Shown piece after piece: positions 1-5,786 of a stretch of 6,704 bases of DNA. The stretch covers positions 1 to 6,704 of the forward strand of contig JAFOKI010000147.1 of assembly GCA_017419895.1 (NCBI GenBank), given 5' to 3'. Origin of the DNA: Eubacterium sp. Lineage in GTDB: Bacteria; Bacillota; Clostridia; Peptostreptococcales; Anaerovoracaceae. Each line of letters starts with the position of its first letter. Position 1 is the stretch's first letter. The notes under the pieces are model-generated. The model saw only the letters and a list, made by a program, of their open reading frames with translations. It had not been told where the DNA came from and searched no databases. Made by a program: the position numbers and the translations under genes.

Positions 1-14
1 ATCACAATATGCAA

Positions 15-63
15 AAATCATACGGCGCGTATACAATTTGAGTTGTAAGAGCGCCGTATATTT
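15..63. repeat. Interrupted inverted repeat spanning the -35 region
   Basis: A long dyad is visible: AAAT (15-18), an unpaired C, ATACGGCGC (20-28), a 3-nt mismatch, TACAA (32-36), a 6-nt loop, TTGTA (43-47), a 3-nt mismatch, GCGCCGTAT (51-59), ATTT (60-63). The 9-bp and 5-bp arms are perfect reverse complements. The right half contains the -35 hexamer of the promoter and ends just before the -10. It could be an operator for a dimeric regulator. It could also be a terminator for a leftward transcript, since on the minus strand the stem is followed within 2 nt by five T residues (complement of 13-17). The sequence alone does not separate these. Confidence 0.6.
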
Positions 64-71
64 GATATAAT
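43..71 (+). promoter_or_regulatory. Sigma-A-type promoter for the EF-G-like gene
   Basis: The -35 candidate TTGTAA (43-48) and the perfect -10 hexamer TATAAT (66-71) are separated by exactly 17 bp, the preferred spacing for the housekeeping sigma factor. Transcription would begin near 78-79, leaving a leader of about 80 nt before the start codon at 161. The -35 overlaps the right arm of a dyad, which suggests possible repression or structural control. This is a sequence match only. Confidence 0.65.
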
Positions 72-88
72 TATTAAACTGTGAAGAG

Positions 89-117
89 TTGCGGACAACG
101 TAATTATTAGGGATAAT
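89..117 (+). promoter_or_regulatory. Possible second, weaker promoter
   Basis: TTGCGG (89-94) and GATAAT (112-117) are also separated by 17 bp. The -10 matches the consensus at five of six positions but the -35 matches at only about half. If used, it would start near 124 and give a leader of about 37 nt. In AT-rich leader DNA such matches occur by chance, so it is listed as a candidate. Confidence 0.25.
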
Positions 118-146
118 CACGGCTTTGCCGCATATTATATTATTTC

Positions 147-153
147 AGGAGGT
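147..153 (+). promoter_or_regulatory. Ribosome binding site that sets the EF-G-like start
   Basis: AGGAGGT lies 7 nt before the ATG at 161, an essentially perfect Shine-Dalgarno sequence at good spacing. It settles the start at 161 rather than at the in-frame TTG at 125, which lies upstream of this site. Confidence 0.85.
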
Positions 154-160
154 AACACCT

Positions 161-2122
161 ATGGCCACGAAAAGCTACACCAGCGAAATGATCAGAAACG
201 TCGCGCTGCTTGGACACGGAGGCTGCGGTAAGACGACATTTCTTGAGTCTGCGCTGCTTGCGACCGGCGTGACTACCAAACTCGGAAAAGTCGAGGATGG
301 AAACACTGTATCAGACTACGACAAAATGGAAATCGAGAAGGGATTCTCCATCAATACGTCGATAGTTCCGATCGAATGGAAAAATCACAAGATCAATTTC
401 ATCGATACACCGGGATATCCCGATTTCGTCGGTGAAGTAAACGCGGCCCTTCGCGTTGCAGGAGCTGCAGTCATCATGGTAGATGCAGGCCCGGGAATCC
501 AGGTCGGTACGGAAAAAGCCTGGAAATCCGCTGAAAAATACGGAACACCGAGAATCGTCGTCATCAACAAACGTGACAAGGACGAATACGATCCCGACGC
601 GATGATGGACGCTCTCAGAGATAAGTTCGGAACGGCGCTCGTAGCACTTAACTGGCCACTTGAAGGTGACATCGATGACGATCTGATGGAAGCTATCGCG
701 AGCTCCGACGATGAACTCATGGAAAAATTCTTCGAGGGAGAAGAGTTCACTGACGAAGAGATCAAGAAAGGTCTCGTAGGCGGAATCTCGGAAGGAACTA
801 TCGTTCCGGTATTCGCGGAGCCAATCGGCATCAGCAAAGGTATCGAAGGATTCCTCGACATGCTCGTTGCATGCGTTCCCAGCCCGGTTCAGCACGCTCC
901 ATACGCCGCCAAGAACGACGCTGGAGACGATATTGAGGTCGAGCCCACCGCTGATTCCATGTCGGCATTCATTTTCAAGACTATCGTCGACCCGTTCGTT
1001 GGAAAAATTTCGGTCATGAAAGTCGCTACCGGCAAACTGAACTCCGGTGACGAAGTTTACAACGTCAGAACAGGCAAATCCGAAAGAATCGGCAAGCTCT
1101 TCACATTGAGAGGAAAGAGCCAGAGCGAAATCGCTACCGCGGTTATGGGCGACCTCGTTGCGGTTGCGAAACTCCAGAACGGAAAAACAGGCGACACGCT
1201 CTGCACAAAAGACAACGTGGTAGAATATGCTACTGTCGAATATCCGGCACCGTGCTACTACATAGCCATTGCTCCGAAAGACAAGAACGACGAAGAAAAG
1301 ATGGGAACAGGTCTCTCGAGACTTGCTGAAGAAGATCCCTCATTCTCGGTCACACGTAATCCGGAGACACACCAGACGCTTCTCGGCGGACAGGGCGACA
1401 TGCAGCTCTCCGTCATCATAGCTAAACTGAAAGACCGTTTCGGAGTTGAAGTAAACGTGATCCCGCAGAAGATCGCTTATAGAGAGACGATCAAGGGCAA
1501 TTCCGACGTCCAGGGCAAACATAAGAAACAGTCCGGCGGCGCGGGTCAGTACGGTGACGTTCATATCAGATTCTCCCCGTCTGCGGAAGAGTTCGAATTC
1601 TCTGAGGAGATCTTCGGCGGAGCCATCCCCAAGAACTACATTCCGGCAGTTGAAAAGGGTCTCCGTGAGAGCATGGAAAACGGTCCTCTCGCAGGCTGCA
1701 AGTGCACGGGAATCAAAGCCGTTCTTTACGACGGATCGTATCATGACGTAGACTCGAACGAAGTATCGTTCAAGATCGCTGCTTCCCTCGCGTTCAAGAA
1801 AGGTATCAAAGAGGCTAAACCGGTCCTCCTCGAGCCGATCATGCGCATGGAGATCACAGTACCGAGCGATTATACCGGAGCGGTCATGGGCGATATCACA
1901 AAGCGCCGCGGTCAGATAATGGGTATGGAACCGCTCGCGAGCGGCGACCAGAAGCTCATCGCTGAAGCTCCGCAGGCTGAGCTGTTCGACTATGCTCTCG
2001 GACTCAGAGCTATGACACAGGGAAGAGGAAGCTTCGTTATGGACTTCGAAAGATACGGAGAAGTTCCCAAGAACCTCGCCGACAAGATCATCGCCGATCA
2101 TGAGGCAGAAGAAGATAAATAG
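161..2122 (+). CDS. fusA2: Elongation factor G-like GTPase (EF-G2/FusA2-type paralogue)
   Basis: This 653-residue protein is a complete EF-G-fold translational GTPase, somewhat shorter than canonical EF-G (about 690-700). The G domain has a P-loop GHGGCGKT (18-25), a switch I segment around SDYDKMEIEKGFSI (51-64), DTPGY (82-86) and NKRD (136-139). Domain II covers about 268-350, domain III about 365-440 with the LGGQGDMQL segment (408-416), domain IV about 445-550 with KQSGGAGQYG (456-465) and the tip GSYHDVDS (525-532), and domain V about 555-640. Canonical EF-G has AHIDAGKT and DTPGH, so this belongs to the EF-G-like paralogue family in which the switch II histidine is tyrosine. Its cellular role is poorly defined; ribosome binding is inferred from the intact domains III-V. 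The start follows a strong ribosome binding site, and a terminator follows the gene, so it is probably monocistronic. The symbol is a convenience for the paralogue type; many databases would label it fusA. Confidence 0.93.
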   Translation: MATKSYTSEMIRNVALLGHGGCGKTTFLESALLATGVTTKLGKVEDGNTVSDYDKMEIEKGFSINTSIVPIEWKNHKINFIDTPGYPDFVGEVNAALRVAGAAVIMVDAGPGIQVGTEKAWKSAEKYGTPRIVVINKRDKDEYDPDAMMDALRDKFGTALVALNWPLEGDIDDDLMEAIASSDDELMEKFFEGEEFTDEEIKKGLVGGISEGTIVPVFAEPIGISKGIEGFLDMLVACVPSPVQHAPYAAKNDAGDDIEVEPTADSMSAFIFKTIVDPFVGKISVMKVATGKLNSGDEVYNVRTGKSERIGKLFTLRGKSQSEIATAVMGDLVAVAKLQNGKTGDTLCTKDNVVEYATVEYPAPCYYIAIAPKDKNDEEKMGTGLSRLAEEDPSFSVTRNPETHQTLLGGQGDMQLSVIIAKLKDRFGVEVNVIPQKIAYRETIKGNSDVQGKHKKQSGGAGQYGDVHIRFSPSAEEFEFSEEIFGGAIPKNYIPAVEKGLRESMENGPLAGCKCTGIKAVLYDGSYHDVDSNEVSFKIAASLAFKKGIKEAKPVLLEPIMRMEITVPSDYTGAVMGDITKRRGQIMGMEPLASGDQKLIAEAPQAELFDYALGLRAMTQGRGSFVMDFERYGEVPKNLADKIIADHEAEEDK

Positions 2123-2169
2123 AGATGAAGGGCTGAGGCGCATGTCGCTTTAGACCAAATCGCAACTAC

Positions 2170-2216
2170 GCGCACATGCCCGCTTGCATATATTGCGGGC
2201 TGTGCGCTTGCTTTTT
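2170..2216 (+). terminator. Intrinsic terminator between the EF-G-like gene and radA
   Basis: GCGCACA (2170-2176) pairs with TGTGCGC (2201-2207) and GCCCGC (2178-2183) pairs with GCGGGC (2195-2200). This gives a 13-bp GC-rich stem with one bulged T and an 11-nt loop. It is followed by TTGCTTTTT (2208-2216), a typical release tract. It should end the EF-G-like transcript. The T tract stops only 14 nt before the radA start codon, so it could also work as a read-through attenuator for radA. The loop carries a -10-like TATATT (2189-2194), but no convincing -35 sits upstream of it. Confidence 0.8.
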
Positions 2217-2220
2217 AAAA

Positions 2221-2225
2221 AGGGG
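2221..2225 (+). promoter_or_regulatory. radA ribosome binding site
   Basis: AGGGG lies 5 nt before the ATG at 2231 and directly follows the terminator T tract and a short A run. Spacing is slightly short. Its closeness to the terminator means that any mRNA translating radA must either read through the hairpin or begin within it. Confidence 0.6.
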
Positions 2226-2230
2226 AAAAC

Positions 2231-3616
2231 ATGGCTAAAAAACCACAGACAGTTTGGATATGCCAGGAATGCGGATATGAGTCTCCCAAGTATATGGGAA
2301 GATGCATATGCGGAGCATGGAATTCTTTTGTAGAAGAAAAAGTGCTTCCGGCGCCCCAGGAGGACACCAGAAGGCGGACCGCCGGCCGGGCCGCCGGGCG
2401 GTCGTCACGCCCGATCCCTTTGAAAAGCGTGACGTCCGCCGATCGCGGTCGGATCCCGACCGCGATCCGAGAACTCGACAGAGTTCTCGGCGGCGGGCTT
2501 GTGAAGGGCTCGCTGACTTTGATATCGGGCGAACCCGGGATCGGCAAGTCGACTTTGATAATACAGGCGGCAGCTGAGATCGCAAGAAGCTTCGGAACCG
2601 TCCTCTACGTCTCAGGGGAAGAGTCCGAGGAGCAGATCAAGATGCGCGCGGACAGGGTTTGTTCGGGTATTCCCGACAGCCTGCTTGTGATGTCAGAGAC
2701 CAATATAGACAATGTGCTTACTGTCGCTGAAGACATCAAACCGGTTTTCCTCATAGTCGATTCAATTCAGACCATGTACACCGATCAGCTCGATTCCGCA
2801 CCGGGAAGCGTCTCACAGGTCAGGGCATGCGTCGGGATACTCATGAAGATAGGCAAAACCAATGATATCCCGATATTCATAGTCGCGCATGTTACCAAGA
2901 GCGGCGACCTCGCCGGCCCCAAGATCGTTGAGCATCTGGTCGACTGCGTTCTCAGCTTTTCGGGCGAACGCGACCACGAGATCAGGATACTGAGAGCGTT
3001 CAAAAACAGATTCGGAACGACGAGCGAGATCGGCGCCTTCCGCATGGAAAACGAGGGCATGATCGGGATAGAAGACCTGTCAGGAACATTCCTCGAAAAC
3101 CCGGACGAACAGCAGGAGGGCTCGGTAGTCACCGCTGTTTACGAAGGCAGCCGTCCCGTGCTTCTCGAGATCCAGGCTCTCACGGCCCAGGCAAACGTCG
3201 GATTCCCGAGACGCACAGCCGTGGGTATAGACTATCAGAGACTCAACATGATACTTGCCGTCCTTGAAAAACGCGCGGGTATCCCGGTCAGCACAGAAGA
3301 CGTATACGCGAATGTGGTCGGAGGGCTCAAGCCTGACAGCACGTCGGTAGACCTCGGAGTCGCGCTTGCGGTCTACTCATCCGTACGGAGGATCAAACCC
3401 GCGGCGGGCATGATCGCGATAGGTGAGGTGGGTCTCACAGGCGGACTCAGGTCTGTACAGAATGCTGATAAAATCGCTGTGGAAGCAGCCAAACTCGGCT
3501 ACACCAAAATACTAATGCCAAAGAAAAATGCGGAGCGTATCAAGAACGTTCCCAAGGGTTGTAAAATAGTCGGACTTAAAGACATCATAGACGCTGTCGA
3601 AGCGTTCAAGTACTAG
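2231..3616 (+). CDS. radA: DNA repair and recombination protein RadA (Sms)
   Basis: The 461-residue product matches bacterial RadA/Sms in length and order of parts. In this family RadA is a RecA-like, DnaB-type ATPase that drives branch migration of recombination intermediates in the cytoplasm. An N-terminal zinc finger (C11, C14, C25, C27) is followed by a basic Arg/Ala/Gly linker (about 47-62). The ATPase core has Walker A GEPGIGKST (100-108), a Walker B-like LIVDS (174-178) and the RadA signature KNRFG (258-262). The C-terminal Lon-like domain runs from about 300 to the end, with DSTSVDLGVALA (369-380) and GEVGLTGGLR (398-407). The second half of the zinc finger is CxC instead of the usual CxxC, a one-residue deletion. 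The coding DNA at 2377-2490 is unusually GC-rich and packed with inverted repeats. The next gene begins 24 bp downstream, so the two probably share a transcript. Confidence 0.97.
   Translation: MAKKPQTVWICQECGYESPKYMGRCICGAWNSFVEEKVLPAPQEDTRRRTAGRAAGRSSRPIPLKSVTSADRGRIPTAIRELDRVLGGGLVKGSLTLISGEPGIGKSTLIIQAAAEIARSFGTVLYVSGEESEEQIKMRADRVCSGIPDSLLVMSETNIDNVLTVAEDIKPVFLIVDSIQTMYTDQLDSAPGSVSQVRACVGILMKIGKTNDIPIFIVAHVTKSGDLAGPKIVEHLVDCVLSFSGERDHEIRILRAFKNRFGTTSEIGAFRMENEGMIGIEDLSGTFLENPDEQQEGSVVTAVYEGSRPVLLEIQALTAQANVGFPRRTAVGIDYQRLNMILAVLEKRAGIPVSTEDVYANVVGGLKPDSTSVDLGVALAVYSSVRRIKPAAGMIAIGEVGLTGGLRSVQNADKIAVEAAKLGYTKILMPKKNAERIKNVPKGCKIVGLKDIIDAVEAFKY
2377..2490 (+). repeat. Cluster of four inverted repeats inside radA
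   Basis: Four potential stem-loops follow one another. The first is GACCGCC (2377-2383) with GGCGGTC (2397-2403). The second is CGTCACGC (2403-2410) with GCGTGACG (2427-2434). The third is GATCGCGGTCGG (2441-2452) with CCGACCGCGATC (2456-2467), a perfect 12-bp stem with a 3-nt loop. The fourth is CCGAGAACTC (2467-2476) with GAGTTCTCGG (2481-2490), a perfect 10-bp stem with a 4-nt loop. They encode residues from about 49 to 87, from the basic linker into the conserved start of the ATPase domain. In the third hairpin the arms are codon-aligned: codons 71-74 are the reverse complements of codons 79-76. Function is unknown; a structured mRNA segment is the simplest inference. Confidence 0.7.
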
Positions 3617-3625
3617 CAGCATTTC

Positions 3626-3631
3626 AGAGGT
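3626..3631 (+). promoter_or_regulatory. Ribosome binding site of the GH3 lipoprotein gene
   Basis: AGAGGT lies 9 nt before the ATG at 3641, inside the 24-bp gap after radA. The gap is too short for a separate promoter, which supports co-transcription. The ATG is also the one that yields an intact lipoprotein signal peptide. Confidence 0.6.
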
Positions 3632-3640
3632 AATGCAATC

Positions 3641-5647
3641 ATGAAAAATAAGTGGATCGCTGTTTTACTGATACTTATACTTTCCGTAAGCCTTGCCGCA
3701 TGCGGATCAAAACAGGCACCCGGCCGGAATTCCGCATCAACAGCTTCTGCCGCGTCAGGTTCCGCTTCGGACGAAGCGTCGGTTCCTGGTTCCGGGGAGA
3801 GTTCGGATTCTGAACCGGGAGCTGACGAAGAACTGGATGCGCGCGTAAGCGAGATACTTTCCGGGATGACCACGGAGCAGAAATTGGCGCAGATGATGAT
3901 AGTCGCGCTGAGATCCGATCCGGAGAACACTTACACAACGACGGAACTCACGCCGGAATATGTAGATTTTCTTAAAAAATACGATTTTGGAGGCATGATA
4001 CTGTTCCAGGGGAACATCGTGGACGCCGAACAGACAGTTACGCTGATCAGGGACTGCCAGGATGCGGTAATGAAATCCGACCTGCGCATCCCGATGCTGG
4101 TGGGCGTGGACCAGGAGGGCGGACTTGTGAACCGCGTGACCTTCGGTACGGTGACTCCCGGAAATATGGCCCTCGGGGCAGCGGATGATACGGATCTTAC
4201 CGAGGATAGCGCGGAGATCCTGAGCCGGGAGCTTAGCGTCCTTGGTTTCAATATGGATTTTGCGCCGGATTCCGACGTGAACAGCAATCCGAACAATCCT
4301 ATCATCGGTGTGCGCTCTTTCTCGGATGATCCGGATATCACCGCGAAGCATACGGCTGCCTTTGTCAGCGGTCTGCACAGGAATCATGTCACCGCGGTCC
4401 TGAAGCATTTTCCCGGCCATGGGAATGTGGGAGAAGACAGCCATACACATCTTCCGGCTTCCGATTACACATTGGAGGAACTCAGGGCCTGCGATCTGAT
4501 ACCGTTCAAGGCGGGGATAGAAGCAGGCACGGATATGATAATGACGGCGCATATCCAATATCCAAAAATCGAAAAAGAAACATATTCGTCAGGATGGGAC
4601 GGAGAGGACATAAGTCTTCCGGCAACACTCTCCCATACCATAATAACGGGTCTTTTGAGAGAGGAAATGGGATATGACGGGATCATTGTCACGGATTCCA
4701 TGGGGATGGATGCCATCGCCGAGCATTTCGACAAGACAGACGCGGCAGTGCTTGCGATCAATGCCGGAGTCGATATGCTGCTTTGTCCCGTCGACCTCTA
4801 TCAGGGCGGATATATCGATACATTCCCGGATATGGACTCGTATATGGAGAAACTGATGGAGCGTGTAGAAGCGGGCGACATAAAAACAGAAGAACTGGAT
4901 GATTCAGTTTCACGTATAATCAGGCTCAAACTGAAAAAAGGCATTATCGACGAACCGTTCTCAGAGACTTTGGACGAGCAGATAGAGAGCGCAGATGTAA
5001 CTGTCGGCTGCGCGGAACACTGTGAGAAAGAATGGATGATTGCTGAGCGCGGCTTGACCTTGCTCAAGAACAAAGGAGAGATGCTCCCTCTGGACGGGAC
5101 CGATGGCAGGCACACCTTGATTCTGGTGCCGGGTGAGTATTTCATGCCAACGATCGAGTATGTGAAGGAGCGCCTGGAGTCCGATACTCTCCTGGACGTT
5201 GATTCCGTGACGGCGCTCAACTACAGTGATATGTGGTCGGGAAACTGGGAACTCGAAGAAGCGCTGAGTGAAGCAGACAATGTACTGATACTGTCAGATG
5301 AAACGGAAAAGAATGAGCTCGTAAGCAGTGTGATCGAGCAGATGCATGAGAAAAACGGCAAGGCAGCCCTTCTCAGTCTCAATCTTCCTTATGACGCAGC
5401 CTGCTATCCTGAGGCAGACGCGATCATGTGCGCGTATAACGCGTACGGCACAACTTATGACCAGGACGGAGAAGGTCCGTTCAGTCTCAATGTTGCGGCA
5501 TGCATGTGCGCGGCTTTCGAAGAGTCGGTGCCCAGGGGAACGCTTCCTGTAAACGTGCCGAAACTTAAGGAAGACGAAAACGGGGAACCGGTCTATTCGG
5601 ACGAGATACTGTTTGAAAGAGGCTTTGGTCTGAAAAACTGGGAGTAG
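3641..5647 (+). CDS. nagZ: Lipoprotein GH3 beta-N-acetylglucosaminidase (NagZ-like)
   Basis: The 668-residue protein begins with a lipoprotein signal peptide: K2-K4, a hydrophobic core (6-18) and the lipobox LAAC with C21 as the lipidated residue. A Ser/Ala/Gly/Glu-rich flexible linker follows (about 22-64). The GH3 barrel (about 70-435) has DQEGG (157-161), KHFPGHG (255-261) and the NagZ-type Asp-His dyad D266-S-H268. D352 in IVTDSMGM is the expected nucleophile. The C-terminal alpha/beta/alpha domain (about 465-660) makes it the long two-domain form known from Bacillus subtilis NagZ rather than the short Gram-negative form. Family knowledge indicates removal of terminal GlcNAc from peptidoglycan fragments on the outer face of the membrane. 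The exact substrate is inferred from the dyad and not proven. It lies 24 bp after radA and just before a bidirectional terminator. Confidence 0.9.
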   Translation: MKNKWIAVLLILILSVSLAACGSKQAPGRNSASTASAASGSASDEASVPGSGESSDSEPGADEELDARVSEILSGMTTEQKLAQMMIVALRSDPENTYTTTELTPEYVDFLKKYDFGGMILFQGNIVDAEQTVTLIRDCQDAVMKSDLRIPMLVGVDQEGGLVNRVTFGTVTPGNMALGAADDTDLTEDSAEILSRELSVLGFNMDFAPDSDVNSNPNNPIIGVRSFSDDPDITAKHTAAFVSGLHRNHVTAVLKHFPGHGNVGEDSHTHLPASDYTLEELRACDLIPFKAGIEAGTDMIMTAHIQYPKIEKETYSSGWDGEDISLPATLSHTIITGLLREEMGYDGIIVTDSMGMDAIAEHFDKTDAAVLAINAGVDMLLCPVDLYQGGYIDTFPDMDSYMEKLMERVEAGDIKTEELDDSVSRIIRLKLKKGIIDEPFSETLDEQIESADVTVGCAEHCEKEWMIAERGLTLLKNKGEMLPLDGTDGRHTLILVPGEYFMPTIEYVKERLESDTLLDVDSVTALNYSDMWSGNWELEEALSEADNVLILSDETEKNELVSSVIEQMHEKNGKAALLSLNLPYDAACYPEADAIMCAYNAYGTTYDQDGEGPFSLNVAACMCAAFEESVPRGTLPVNVPKLKEDENGEPVYSDEILFERGFGLKNWE

Positions 5648-5692
5648 AGCGTTCAGCCGGCGATGCCGGTGGTACGGCTTTGTGAGAATACA

Positions 5693-5717
5693 GCTGCGGC
5701 GCACCCGGCTCCGCAGC
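5693..5717. repeat. Hairpin upstream of the convergent terminator
   Basis: GCTGCGG (5693-5699) and CCGCAGC (5711-5717) form a perfect 7-bp stem with an 11-nt loop. No T tract follows on either strand, so it is not an intrinsic terminator itself. Its core CTGCGG/CCGCAG is the same as that of the terminator just downstream, so the arms could pair across the two hairpins. It may be a 3' end stabilising structure for the GH3 transcript. Confidence 0.5.
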
Positions 5718-5729
5718 GCATGACAGAAT

Positions 5730-5767
5730 AAAAAACTGCGGAGCATCAAAGCCCCGCAGTTTTTTTT
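5730..5767. terminator. Bidirectional terminator between convergent genes
   Basis: AAAAAACTGCGG (5730-5741) pairs perfectly with CCGCAGTTTTTT (5754-5765), leaving a 12-nt loop. The plus strand ends in eight T residues (5760-5767). The six A residues at 5730-5735 give a U tract on the minus strand. It therefore serves both the radA-GH3 transcript and the leftward aldolase transcript, whose stop codon is 19 bp away. Confidence 0.92.
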
Positions 5768-5786
5768 ATGACTGATTTTACTGATT

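Noticed and set aside
125..160. In-frame TTG at 125 as an upstream start for the EF-G-like protein, adding 12 residues.
   Set aside because: A near-perfect AGGAGGT sits at 147-153, correctly spaced for the ATG at 161 and inside the proposed extension. The extra residues do not resemble an EF-G N terminus.
1931..1944. A perfect 14-bp palindrome CCGCTCGCGAGCGG in the EF-G-like gene.
   Set aside because: About one perfect 14-bp palindrome could be expected by chance in a window of this size, and it stands alone in coding sequence.
1340..2143. A 267-codon open frame on the minus strand opposite the EF-G-like gene.
   Set aside because: It lies wholly antisense to a clearly conserved gene, has no recognisable domain, and is explained by the codon bias of the real gene.
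2515..2560. Direct repeat GACTTTGATA at 2515-2524 and 2551-2560 in radA.
   Set aside because: Both copies encode similar hydrophobic segments around the Walker A region (TLI in each), so shared codons explain the match.
3763..3778. Inverted repeat CGCTTCG/CGAAGCG in the GH3 gene with a 2-nt centre.
   Set aside because: It falls in the low-complexity Ser/Ala linker, where repetitive codons make such matches likely.
3755..4558. A 267-codon minus-strand open frame opposite the GH3 gene.
   Set aside because: It is an antisense shadow of the GH3 catalytic domain with no recognisable protein features.
5656..5670. Small hairpin CCGGC-GAT-GCCGG just after the GH3 stop codon.
   Set aside because: The stem is only 5 bp with a 3-nt loop and no T tract, while a far better terminator lies downstream.
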